NCBI GenBank assembly: GCA_049437325.1
Contig: JBMTIM010000009.1
Span: forward strand, 1 to 64,000
Reading direction: 5' to 3'
Length of the DNA stretch: 64,000 nucleotides
DNA from: UBA11606 sp049437325
Lineage (GTDB): Bacteria; Actinomycetota; Acidimicrobiia; Acidimicrobiales; Aldehydirespiratoraceae
Shown: piece after piece, positions 8,183 through 16,830 of the stretch
Numbering within the stretch: position 1 is the first letter of the stretch
Layout: every line of letters starts with the position of its first letter
The notes under the pieces: model-generated
The model's input: only the letters and a program-made list of their open reading frames with translations
Databases searched by the model: none
What the model was told of the DNA's origin: nothing
Program-made: the position numbers and the translations under genes

Positions 8183-8946
8183 TCCGGTGCCACCTCCAGA
8201 CGACGAGCGAGGAAGGCGAGGGTCGTGGCCAGCGCGCTCGGGGCGAGGTGTTCGGTGAGCACACTGTGCTGCTGTTTCGAATCGGCCGGCAGGTCCTCGC
8301 CAATGAAATTCGGGCCGAGCACCGCTCGGAGGGTCTCGAACCGCTCGGCGGGCACGAGAGGGTCCAGGCTGTAGCGGAACCCGAGGACTGCGCATCCCGC
8401 TTCGACCTTCTCGGCGACAGCTGCGAGCTCGCTGTCGTCGAGGCCCGATGAACGCCGGCGCGAGGCCCCGAAGGCGAATGGCAGCGACGGCTGGCTGAGA
8501 ACCGGTGCAATCACGGTGTCGTCGAGAAGCATGGCGAGGCCGAAACCGCCGGTGAAACACATCCCGACGAAGCCGACGCCGGGACCGCCATGGCGAGCGT
8601 GGAGATCGCGGGCAAGTGCTCGCAGCCAGTCGGTGGCGGGGGAGGAGTCCTGGGTTGCCAGCACGTGGAATTCCCGACTCACACACGCCTTGGCGATGAC
8701 CCGCATCGCCCGCCGAGGCGTCGACGGCGCACCGGGTGTGCCGAACAACGACGCGATCGCCACCGACATTCCGGCGGCGGCGATCTCGTCGGCGAACGAG
8801 GCGACGGTCGGTGTGATCCCGGGGATCTCGGGCGCGACGAGGACACACGGACCCGTGCCGCGATGAAAGACGTCGTGGGTGATGCCGTCGTGGGTGAAGG
8901 CCTCACGGTCGTACTGGGCGAGGGGCATGGCCCGCAATGGTGCCAC
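8179..8946 (-). CDS. Dienelactone hydrolase family protein
   Basis: An alpha/beta hydrolase of 255 residues. The nucleophile elbow is GMCFTGG at about residue 130, with Cys as in true dienelactone hydrolase rather than Ser. DDTVIAPVLSQPSLPF and the C-terminal H (SKQQHSV) fit the rest of the fold. It should hydrolyse small esters or lactones in the cytoplasm; the substrate is unknown. The GTG at 8946 is the longest start; the ATG at 8928 (MPLAQYD) is a good alternative. The 3' end overlaps the stop of the convergent membrane protein gene. Confidence 0.82.
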   Translation of the reverse strand: MAPLRAMPLAQYDREAFTHDGITHDVFHRGTGPCVLVAPEIPGITPTVASFADEIAAAGMSVAIASLFGTPGAPSTPRRAMRVIAKACVSREFHVLATQDSSPATDWLRALARDLHARHGGPGVGFVGMCFTGGFGLAMLLDDTVIAPVLSQPSLPFAFGASRRRSSGLDDSELAAVAEKVEAGCAVLGFRYSLDPLVPAERFETLRAVLGPNFIGEDLPADSKQQHSVLTEHLAPSALATTLAFLARRLEVAPD

Positions 8947-8979
8947 ACCCCCTGACGGGGAGAACTATTGCATTTCGGT

Positions 8980-8985
8980 TACGAT
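8980..8985 (+). promoter_or_regulatory. -10 box of the M23 peptidase gene
   Basis: TACGAT lies 9 nt before the GTG at 8995. This supports that start over the TTG at 8968, which lies upstream of the box. Confidence 0.45.
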
Positions 8986-8994
8986 TCGAGGGCT

Positions 8995-10248
8995 GTGTTC
9001 TGTGCTTCCCGCCGCCTTCGCTTGCTCGGTGCCGTGACGGCGCTCGCACTCGGCGGTGCCGTGGTACCGGCTGCGGTCGCCCAAGACTCCGTCGACGACC
9101 TGCGCGACGCTCGCGAGGACGCCCGGCGAGACGCTGCCGAAGCGGCCGCCGCCATCGACGCCCTGGCCGCGGAAGATCGAGAACTCGTCGAGGCGCTCGC
9201 CGCCATCGATCGTCACATTGCGCTGCAGGAGTCCAAGGTCAGGGCTGCGGTCAGCGCCATCCAGGCTGCCGAGGATTCTGCTGAGGCCGCCGTCGAGCGA
9301 GCCGGGCTGCTCGATGAGCAGATCGCCGTGATCCGCCTTCGTCTTCGTGAACGAGCCGTCGATGCCTTCGTCGGCGGTGAGGCAGCCGCCCGAGACGAAC
9401 TCGACACTGCCGACCTCCTCGAGTCCACCATCCGTCGCTCGCTTCTCGAACAACTCGTCGGCAACGAGTACGACCTCGTCGATCAGCTTCGGACAGCAAT
9501 CGCCGAGCAAGAGGCCGCCGAGGCCAATGCCCAGCTGGCCCTCGCCGAAGCCGAGGCCGAACGTCGAGAACTGAACGACCGCCTCGCCGACCTCGAAGCC
9601 ACGCGAGAAGAGGCGGAGCGCCTTCGTGCCGAGGTACAGGACCGGGTGGCGGAGTGGCAGACCATCAGCGACGAGATCGAAGCCGCTGATCGCGAGATCG
9701 CCGAGGAGATCCGACGGCTCGAAGAGGAGGCCCGTCGACTCGCAGAGGAACAGGCTCGCCAGGAAGCCGAAGCGCTCCGACTTGCACAGGAAGCGGCTCG
9801 TCGGGCAGCCGAGGCGGAAGCGGCGGCCAACCAGGGGGCCGACGGGACGGGGACCGATGGTACGTTCTCCCTCACGCATCGACCGGTCACCGGCGTCGTC
9901 ACGAGTCCGTTCGGCGAGCGGGTTCATCCGATCTTCGGCACCGTCCGCAACCACTACGGGATCGACTTCAGCGGGAACACCGGGGATCCGATCGTGGCTG
10001 CGGCGGGCGGTGTCGTCCTGTCCGCCGATTGGCGGACCGGCTACGGCAACACTGTCGTCGTCTCTCACGGCGGCGGCTTCACCACGCTGTATGCCCATAT
10101 GAGCGAGATGAATATGACCGCCGGCGAGGAGGTCGCCGGCGGAGATCTGATCGGTTGGGTCGGCAACACCGGCTGGTCGACCGGCTCGCATCTCCATTTC
10201 GAAATCCGGGTCGATGGCGTTGCCGTCGACCCGGCGCTCTACCTGTAG
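8995..10248 (+). CDS. Secreted M23 peptidase with a long coiled coil (EnvC/NlpD-like)
   Basis: A secreted cell-wall protein. A signal peptide covers about residues 1-30 (ending AAVAQ). A long Ala/Glu/Arg-rich coiled coil spans about 30-275, and a C-terminal LytM/M23 domain begins at about 295. Zinc ligands are visible in NHYGIDF (His, Asp) and HLHFE (His-x-His), so the peptidase should be active, unlike degenerate EnvC forms. The coiled coil resembles FtsEX-regulated activators of wall hydrolysis; no ftsEX is nearby. The GTG start was chosen from the -10 box. Confidence 0.9.
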   Translation: MFCASRRLRLLGAVTALALGGAVVPAAVAQDSVDDLRDAREDARRDAAEAAAAIDALAAEDRELVEALAAIDRHIALQESKVRAAVSAIQAAEDSAEAAVERAGLLDEQIAVIRLRLRERAVDAFVGGEAAARDELDTADLLESTIRRSLLEQLVGNEYDLVDQLRTAIAEQEAAEANAQLALAEAEAERRELNDRLADLEATREEAERLRAEVQDRVAEWQTISDEIEAADREIAEEIRRLEEEARRLAEEQARQEAEALRLAQEAARRAAEAEAAANQGADGTGTDGTFSLTHRPVTGVVTSPFGERVHPIFGTVRNHYGIDFSGNTGDPIVAAAGGVVLSADWRTGYGNTVVVSHGGGFTTLYAHMSEMNMTAGEEVAGGDLIGWVGNTGWSTGSHLHFEIRVDGVAVDPALYL

Positions 10249-10308
10249 GAGGACGACGAGGCTGCGCAAGGTTGGGTGCTCGTCGACGACGGCCTCATTG
10301 TGGCGACC

Positions 10309-10314
10309 TACAGT
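10309..10314 (+). promoter_or_regulatory. -10 box of the thiamine pyrophosphokinase gene
   Basis: TACAGT ends 8 nt before the ATG; no Shine-Dalgarno. Confidence 0.5.
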
Positions 10315-10322
10315 CCCGAGCG

Positions 10323-10973
10323 ATGGAGAACACCGAACGTCGAGGTCTCGTCGTGGCGTCCGCCGATGCCCAAAGCCTGAGTCACTTTTCGGTCCGTCCC
10401 GCCGTCGTCGTCGCCGTGGATCGGGGCCTCCACCCGGTCATGGACAGGGGTTGGCGTCCCGACTGTGTCGTCGGCGACATGGATTCCGTCGACCCAGCGG
10501 TGCTCGCAGCGGCCGAGAGAAGCGGTGTGGTCGTCGAGCGCCACCCCATGGACAAGGACGAGAGCGATCTCGAACTGGGCCTGGCCGCAGCCAGACGGCT
10601 GGGGGTGACCGATGTTCACGTTGTCGCTCGTGATGGGGGACGGCTCGATCACCAAATTGCCAACCTTGCCGTCCTCGCTTCACCCCGGCTCGAACCCATG
10701 CGGGTGAGCGCAACGATCGGAGATCACCGTGTCTGGATCGTGCGGGGAAGCCTGGAGCTGCACCTCGAGGTCGGAAGTCACCTCGCCATCCAGCCTGTCG
10801 GGGGATCGGCGACGGTCTCCACCGACGGTGTTGCGTTCCCGTTGGAGCGGGACGTGCTGTCCGCCTTCGAGGCGCGCGGAATCGCCAACACCGTCGTCGA
10901 TGATCCGGTGCGGCTCGAGGTGACCTCAGGAGTCGTGCTGGTGATCGCCTCACCGCCCGAGCCGATGGGGTGA
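10323..10973 (+). CDS. thiN: Thiamine pyrophosphokinase
   Basis: A cytoplasmic enzyme of 216 residues that transfers pyrophosphate from ATP to thiamine, giving TPP. The family signatures are VVGDMDSVDP at about residue 50, DKDESDLELGL at about 78 and GGRLDHQIANL at about 105; the acidic residues bind Mg-ATP. The C-terminal half forms the thiamine-binding beta domain. It stands alone behind the M23 gene. Its stop directly abuts the stop of the convergent ABC gene with no space for a terminator. Confidence 0.92.
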   Translation: MENTERRGLVVASADAQSLSHFSVRPAVVVAVDRGLHPVMDRGWRPDCVVGDMDSVDPAVLAAAERSGVVVERHPMDKDESDLELGLAAARRLGVTDVHVVARDGGRLDHQIANLAVLASPRLEPMRVSATIGDHRVWIVRGSLELHLEVGSHLAIQPVGGSATVSTDGVAFPLERDVLSAFEARGIANTVVDDPVRLEVTSGVVLVIASPPEPMG

Positions 10974-11759
10974 TCAACGAGCCCAGGCGAACCATCGACC
11001 CTCTCGACGTTCGAGGCTGACGTCGAGATCGAAACAATGGGAGAGGTTGTCGGCCGTGAGCACGTCGTCGATCCGGCCCGCTGCGGTGACCGCCCCTTGG
11101 CGCAGCATCAACACGTGGGTGAAACCGTCGGGGATCTCCTCCACGTGATGGGTCACCAACGCGATCGGCGCCACCGCCGGATCGGTGGCCAGGTCGGTGA
11201 GCGAACGGACGAGCTCCTCCCGACCGGCCAGATCGAGTGCCGCCGTCGGTTCATCGAGCAGGATCAATCCAGGGTCGACCGACAACGCCCGGGCAAGCAG
11301 CACTCGCTGCCGCTCTCCCGACGACAAGACACCGAACGTACGGTCGCGAAGATCGAGCGCCCCGATCCGTTCGAGCGCCGCGTCCGCCTCAGCATGGTCG
11401 GTGGCGGAGTACTCGTGCCACCACGGTTCGAGGGCACCGTTGCGAGCGGTGACGACGACGTCGTGCGCGGTCAATCGGGGCCGAAGCTCGTTCGCCATCG
11501 CTGCACTCGCATACCCGACACGGATGCGGAGCCTTCGCACATCAGTCCGGCCGAGGTCATGGCCAAGGAGCCGGATGTCGCCGCGCGACGGATGCAGCCA
11601 CATCGACGCGATTCGGATCAGGGTCGTCTTCCCGCAGCCGTTGCTTCCCAGCACGATCCACCGCTCGCCGGCCCTTACGGTCCAGTCGACGCCTCGAAGG
11701 ATCTGGTTGCCGTCGGTGGTTCGGTGCACGCCCACCATCTCGAGCACCGGTTCGTTCAC
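10974..11759 (-). CDS. ABC transporter ATP-binding protein
   Basis: A stand-alone ATPase subunit of 261 residues. Walker A is GSNGCGKTT (38-46), the signature is LSSGERQRV and Walker B is LILLDEPTAALDL, followed by a His switch in VTHHVEEI. No membrane segments. It resembles YbbA/ModF-like stand-alone ATPases that pair with separate permeases, but no permease lies next to it. The GTG start overlaps the stop of the upstream exporter gene (GTGA), so it is co-transcribed with the two full-length ABC exporters. Confidence 0.88.
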   Translation of the reverse strand: MNEPVLEMVGVHRTTDGNQILRGVDWTVRAGERWIVLGSNGCGKTTLIRIASMWLHPSRGDIRLLGHDLGRTDVRRLRIRVGYASAAMANELRPRLTAHDVVVTARNGALEPWWHEYSATDHAEADAALERIGALDLRDRTFGVLSSGERQRVLLARALSVDPGLILLDEPTAALDLAGREELVRSLTDLATDPAVAPIALVTHHVEEIPDGFTHVLMLRQGAVTAAGRIDDVLTADNLSHCFDLDVSLERREGRWFAWAR

Positions 11760-13672
11760 GCGGCACCCCCGTGTCGGACCCAGGTCTCGAACAGCGCTGC
11801 ATACCGATCTCCACGGGCGACGAGTTCGGCGTGTGTTCCCAACTCGACGATTCGACCGTCGTCGACCACTGCGATGCGATCGGCGCGGCGGGCCGTGGCC
11901 AGACGATGAGCGATGATGATCGCAGTGCGACCTTCCAGCAGCACGTCCAGTGCCGCCTCGACTCGGGTTTCGGAGTGGAGGTCGAGGTTGCTGGTGGCCT
12001 CGTCGAGAATCAGTACCCGGGGTCGGGCGACGAAGGCGCGGGCGAGCGCCAACAGTTGCCGTTCGCCTGCCGAGAGGGATGCGCCGCGTTCATGGACCGG
12101 CGCGTCGAGCCCACCCAGCCGATCGATGACATCGTCGATACCAACCGCAGCGAGGGCGGCGAGGAGTTCGTCGGCGTCGGCGTCGGGCCGGGCGAAGGCG
12201 ACGTTGTCCCGCACGACACCGGCGAACAGGAACGGCTCCTGCGGCACGACACCGAGTTGGCGTCGGAGACTTGCGATCGAGACGTCGCGCAGATCGTGCC
12301 CATCGATACGGACCGCGCCCTGGTCGGGGTCGTAGAAGCGGGTGAGCAGTTTTGCAATGGTCGACTTGCCCGATCCGGTTTCGCCGACGAACGCAACGGT
12401 CTCGCCCGGCGCGATTGTCAGTGACACGTCGTGGAGCACCGGTCGACCGGGTTCGTAGGAGAACGTCACACGGTCGAGTTCGAGTGCTCCCTGGATGGGT
12501 GGGAGATCGATGGCGTCGGGTTTCTCGACGATCGAGGGCTCGGTGCTGAGCAACTCGCGCAGCTTCACGATCGCAGCGCCACCCTGCTGGTAGCTGTTGT
12601 AGAGCTGCACCAGTGTTTGGATCGGTGCAAAGAACGAGGCGAGGAACAGCAGGAATGCTGCCATCTCGCCGACGGTGATGCGGCCGCTCGCTGTCATTGC
12701 GCCGCCAACCGCAAGCAGCGTTGCCTGGGTGCCGATCCCGATCATTTCGGTACCCGGGGCGTAGGTCGAGTTGGCGCGACTGGTGGCGATCTGGGCGTCG
12801 CGATGGCGACCCACCTCTCGGCGGTGGTCCACGAGGTTGCGGGCTCGTCGGTTGTGGGCGGCGATGACCCGGATACCGGCCAACGACTCCTGCAGGTGGG
12901 AAAGGAGATCGGCGATGCGATCCCGCACCCGCAGATAACCGACCGACGAGACGTTCCGGAACCAGAGACTCAACGCAAGCGTCGGTGGCAGCGTGACGGC
13001 CAGTGTGACGATGGCGAGGAGCGGGTCGTAGACGAACAGGGCGACGGTGATCACCGCAAGGGTGAAGATCTGCACGAGCAGGTTGACGATGCCCTCCTGG
13101 AAGAGAACGGACAGTGCCTCGATGTCAGACGTCATTCGGGTGAGAAGGACACCGGCCTTCTCGTCGGTGTACCAGTCGAGTCCCTGGCGCTGCATGTGGC
13201 CGAACACGCGCAGTCGCAGCTGCTCGTTGAGTGACTCGCCGAGGCGGCCGGTGAACGAGACCCGTGCCCACCCAAGTCCGGCCGCCACGACGACGGCACC
13301 GACATAGACGAGTGCCACGGTGACGACCACGCCTCGATCACCTCGACGGACACCGTCGTCGATGCCGATCTGGGTCAGGATCGGTCCCAACTGCAGGGCA
13401 ATGGTTTCGATGAGGACGAGAGAGATCGCCGCCAGGAGTCGCCACCGGTGAGGGCGCAGGAACCGGGGAAGCGAGAACGGCTCGCGATCCCACCCATCAA
13501 CCCGCCAGTCGACGTGAGGCACGTGATGTTCGGGTTCGTGCTCGAGGACGTCTTCGACGCGGCGGCGAAGCTCGCCGGGAACGTCCGCTGCCGGCAGACC
13601 GGCGGCAGCGTTCGACGCCATCGACGACGGGCCCCCCATCGGTCCGCCGGTACCGCCGCCCATGGAGAACAT
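11756..13672 (-). CDS. ABC exporter half-transporter, catalytic partner
   Basis: A full half-transporter of 638 residues: an N-terminal extension of about 70 residues, six membrane segments (about 75-370) and an ATPase domain. Walker A is GETGSGKST, Walker B is VLILDEATSNLD with the catalytic Glu intact, and the H-loop is IIIAHRL. The signature is LSAGE instead of LSGGQ. Together with the next subunit, whose Walker B ends in Asp, this makes the arrangement of heterodimeric exporters with one degenerate ATP site. Probable role is efflux of lipids or drugs. Joined to its partner by an ATGA overlap. Confidence 0.92.
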   Translation of the reverse strand: MFSMGGGTGGPMGGPSSMASNAAAGLPAADVPGELRRRVEDVLEHEPEHHVPHVDWRVDGWDREPFSLPRFLRPHRWRLLAAISLVLIETIALQLGPILTQIGIDDGVRRGDRGVVVTVALVYVGAVVVAAGLGWARVSFTGRLGESLNEQLRLRVFGHMQRQGLDWYTDEKAGVLLTRMTSDIEALSVLFQEGIVNLLVQIFTLAVITVALFVYDPLLAIVTLAVTLPPTLALSLWFRNVSSVGYLRVRDRIADLLSHLQESLAGIRVIAAHNRRARNLVDHRREVGRHRDAQIATSRANSTYAPGTEMIGIGTQATLLAVGGAMTASGRITVGEMAAFLLFLASFFAPIQTLVQLYNSYQQGGAAIVKLRELLSTEPSIVEKPDAIDLPPIQGALELDRVTFSYEPGRPVLHDVSLTIAPGETVAFVGETGSGKSTIAKLLTRFYDPDQGAVRIDGHDLRDVSIASLRRQLGVVPQEPFLFAGVVRDNVAFARPDADADELLAALAAVGIDDVIDRLGGLDAPVHERGASLSAGERQLLALARAFVARPRVLILDEATSNLDLHSETRVEAALDVLLEGRTAIIIAHRLATARRADRIAVVDDGRIVELGTHAELVARGDRYAALFETWVRHGGAA

Positions 13673-15486
13673 CAGGCGGTCTCCTCGGCGGGTTCCACCG
13701 AGCCATCGGCAAGGATCGCGGCGTAGCGCGGGTTGGTGGCCAGCAGCTCGTCGTGGGTGCCGGTGGCCGCAACCCGACCCTGGTCGAGCAGGATCACGCG
13801 ATCAGCGAGCGCGATCGTCGACAGTCGATGAGCGATCAGGATGGTCGTGCGGTCGGCTCGTCGTGTTTCGAGCGCCTGATGGATCCGTTCCTCGACGGTG
13901 ACGTCGATCGCGCTGGTGGCATCGTCGAGGATCAGCACGGTCGGGTCTGCGAGGAGGGTGCGGGCGATCGCCAGCCGCTGCCGCTGGCCGCCGGAAAGTG
14001 TGAGTCCTCGCTCGCCGACCTCGGTTGCTGCGCCATCGCGCAGCTCGGCGACGAACTCTCCGGCTGCGGCGTCGGCGATGGCAGCGTGCACTTCGTGATC
14101 GGGGGCATCGGGCCGGGCGAACGCCACGTTGTCGTGAATACTGGCTGCGAACAGGAACGGGTCGTCGGTGACAGTGGCGACAGCGGCGCGAAGATCGCGC
14201 AGATCGAGGCTCCGGACGTCATGGCCGTCGACTCGCACAGCACCGTCGTCGACGTCGTAGAAGCGCGGGATCAACCGGGCGAGTGTCGATTTCCCGCTCC
14301 CGGTGGCGCCGACGATCGCCACCGATTCTCCCGGTTCGATGGTTGCGGTGAAGCCGTCGAGGACCGTCTCGCCCTCTCCCGTCGGGTAGGCGAAGCGGAC
14401 ATTGTCGAACTCGATCCGCCCCACCGGTTTCGGGAGGCCCGTTGCGTCGGGCGGTGACACGATCGATGGCTGCTCGTCGAGGATGTCGAACACGCGCAGC
14501 GCCGCCGCTCCCGCTCGCTGCCACTGGATGAGGATGAAGCCCAGCATGCGAAACGGCGTCGACAACAAGACGACATAGGTACTGAACGCAACGAGGTCGC
14601 CGATCGCGATCGAGCCTTCGATCGCTTGCAGGCCGCCATAGAGCAACACCAGCGCGAGGCCGAGGCGGGGGATGGACTCCATCCCTGGCGCGTGTCGGGC
14701 GCGGGTGTCGACGACCGCCGTGCCTGCCCAGCGCAGCCGGCGAGCGCTGCGGGCCAGGTGCTGGACCTGCGTCGACTCCTGATTGAAGGCCTTGACCACG
14801 CGAATGCCCTGAATGTTCTCGTCGACGATCGTGGCCAACTCCGCCTGCCGGGCGGTGACGACCCATTGCAGCGGGAAGATCTTGTTCCTGAGCCGAACGC
14901 CGACCCAGTAGACGAACGGCAGTGGGGCGATCGCCACGAGGGTGAGTGGGATGTCGACGAGGACCATGACGATGACGGCGAAGACGAACATCACGACTTG
15001 CATGGCGACGAGGGGACCGAAGGCGAACAGGAGTTGGATCGAACGAATGTCGGTGTTGGCTCGGCTGATGACCTGACCGCTCTGTGTTCGGTCCCAGAAA
15101 TCGAACGAGAGCTCCGTGAGGCGCTCGTACATCAGGTTTCGCAGATCGTTCTCGATCCGGAGCGCCGAGCGGAACAGCCCGAAGCGGTAGGCGAAACCGA
15201 AGACGAAGCGGATCACCGCCAGGATCGCCAGAACGACCACGAAGGTCGTGGGTGACGTTCCCTCGGCGACAGCATCGATGCCGGCACCGAGCATGACCGG
15301 AACGGCGACTTGGGCGGCGATACCGATCATTCCGGCGCCGATCGATGCGAGGAACGTCCACTTCTGGACCATGACGATCGGCCAGATCCGTCCCAACCAC
15401 CACAGCGAGCGATCGGGATCGACGCCTGCGCCCGGTCGAGGATAGTGCCGCTCTGTGTCCGGGCCGGGTGGCGAATCGACGGGCAT
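13672..15486 (-). CDS. ABC exporter half-transporter, degenerate-site partner
   Basis: The second half of the heterodimeric exporter, 604 residues: six membrane segments in residues 30-330 and an ATPase domain. Walker A is GATGSGKST, the signature is a canonical LSGGQRQRL, and the H-loop is IAHRLST. Walker B is VLILDDATSAID, with Asp in place of the catalytic Glu, so its own composite site is probably slow or inactive. The ATG at 15486 has a TACGGT box 6 nt upstream; an ATG ten codons further upstream is possible but lies under that promoter. Confidence 0.92.
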   Translation of the reverse strand: MPVDSPPGPDTERHYPRPGAGVDPDRSLWWLGRIWPIVMVQKWTFLASIGAGMIGIAAQVAVPVMLGAGIDAVAEGTSPTTFVVVLAILAVIRFVFGFAYRFGLFRSALRIENDLRNLMYERLTELSFDFWDRTQSGQVISRANTDIRSIQLLFAFGPLVAMQVVMFVFAVIVMVLVDIPLTLVAIAPLPFVYWVGVRLRNKIFPLQWVVTARQAELATIVDENIQGIRVVKAFNQESTQVQHLARSARRLRWAGTAVVDTRARHAPGMESIPRLGLALVLLYGGLQAIEGSIAIGDLVAFSTYVVLLSTPFRMLGFILIQWQRAGAAALRVFDILDEQPSIVSPPDATGLPKPVGRIEFDNVRFAYPTGEGETVLDGFTATIEPGESVAIVGATGSGKSTLARLIPRFYDVDDGAVRVDGHDVRSLDLRDLRAAVATVTDDPFLFAASIHDNVAFARPDAPDHEVHAAIADAAAGEFVAELRDGAATEVGERGLTLSGGQRQRLAIARTLLADPTVLILDDATSAIDVTVEERIHQALETRRADRTTILIAHRLSTIALADRVILLDQGRVAATGTHDELLATNPRYAAILADGSVEPAEETA

Positions 15487-15492
15487 CCGTTC

Positions 15493-15498
15493 ACCGTA
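15493..15498 (-). promoter_or_regulatory. -10 box of the ABC exporter operon
   Basis: TACGGT on the minus strand, 6 nt before the ATG at 15486. It lies within 20 bp of the oppositely directed -10 box of the CNNM gene. Confidence 0.45.
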
Positions 15499-15502
15499 GG
15501 GG

Positions 15503-15508
15503 TAGATT
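15503..15508 (+). promoter_or_regulatory. -10 box of the CNNM/CorC gene pair
   Basis: TAGATT, 6 nt before the ATG at 15515, with no Shine-Dalgarno. It marks the intended start of the frameshifted CNNM gene. Confidence 0.45.
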
Positions 15509-15514
15509 TCTTCC

Positions 15515-16830
15515 ATGCACGAAACGGTTGGGGGCTTCTGATCGACACCGCCCTTCGGCTCTTGGCTGCGCTCGGCCTCGTGGTCGCAAACGCTGGTTTC
15601 GTCGCCGCCGAGTTCGCACTCGTAGCGGTCGATCGCGCGCGGGTCGACGACCGAGCCGGTCAGGGCAGCGCGCGGGCTGCGCAGGTCCAGCGGCTCCTCG
15701 CTCGGCTGTCGTACCACCTGTCGGGAGCGCAGCTCGGCATCACGATCACGTCGCTTGCGCTTGGCGCACTCGCCGAACCGGCCATTGCACAGGTCATCGA
15801 GCCGTACCTCGCCGACACGTTCGGTGCGTCGTCGACCGGGGTGTCGATCGCCATTGCGCTCGTCGTCGCAACTGTGGTGCAAATGGTGTTCGGGGAACTC
15901 GTTCCCAAGTCGATTGCGACGACGAAGCCGGTCGAGACGTCCTTCGCACTCGCTCGACCGACTGCCGTGTACGGCGTTCTGGCTCGACCACTCGTGGCAC
16001 TGCTCGACGAGATGGCCAATCGACTCACCCGGAAAGTCGGCGTGGAACCGGCGGACGAACTCGAAGCCACGCCCGACCGTGGAGAACTCGAACACCTCAT
16101 TCGGTCGAGTGGTGAGGAAGGCACGCTCGATGCCGGTGAGGTCGAGTTGTTGACTCGGTCGATCCGGCTCGCCGACAAGTCGGCCGACGACGCGATGATC
16201 CCGCGGACCCGCGTGGTGGCGATCGACTCGATTGCGACCGTGCACGACCTCGTCACCGTTGCAGCGGACACCGGTCACAGCCGGTTCCCGGTCGTTGGTG
16301 AGGATCTCGACGATGTGCTCGGCGTGGTTCATGTGAAAGCGGTGCATGCGGTGCCGGTCGATGCGCGTCCCGACACCGCGGTCACCGACCTGATGGCGCC
16401 GGTTGTGGCAATCCCGGAGTCGCGTGATCTCGACGAACTCCTCGTCGATCTTCGGGAAGGTGGCCAGCAACTCGCCGTCGTGGTCGACGAGCACGGCGGC
16501 ACCGCCGGCATCATCACGCTGGAGGACGTGCTTGAGGAGATCGTCGGCGAGATCGACGACGAGTACGACGCGCCCCCGACGATGCTGACGCGGGTCGAGG
16601 CCGTCGGCTCGACGGTGGTTCCCGGGTCGTTGCATCCCGATGAGGTCGAGGCCGCTACGGGATTCGACATGCCCGAGGGGGAGTACGAGACGCTGGCCGG
16701 CTTGGTGCTCGATCGGCTGGGCCATATCCCCGTCCCCGGGGAGATGGTGCAGGTCGATGGGTGGCGGCTCGAGGTCGTTGCCATGGACCGTCTGCGTGTC
16801 GCCACCGTTCGTCTGGTGGCTCCGAAATGA
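15515..16830 (+). CDS. CNNM/CorC-type (HlyC) transporter, probable frameshift in codon 6-7
   Basis: A membrane protein of about 435 residues of the CNNM/CorC (hemolysin C) family, linked to Mg2+ or Co2+ transport. N-terminal CNNM membrane domain (ANAGFVAAEFALVAV, then FGELVPKSIA), a CBS pair (AMIPRTRVVAID, then VDEHGGTAGIITLEDVLEEIVGEI) and a C-terminal CorC_HlyC domain. The leaderless-type ATG at 15515 meets a stop after eight codons. One extra G in the GGGGG at 15529-15533 would join it to the main frame as MHETVGGLLIDTAL. Without that correction, the first in-frame start is TTG 15562, which clips the first membrane helix. Confidence 0.85.

Noticed and set aside
8968..8994. TTG at 8968 as the start of the M23 peptidase
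   Set aside because: It is upstream of the -10 box, and the GTG at 8995 gives a proper signal peptide.
15487..16725. N-terminal extension of the ABC exporter frame to over 1000 residues
   Set aside because: It runs antisense to the CNNM gene; the promoter and family length place the start at 15486.
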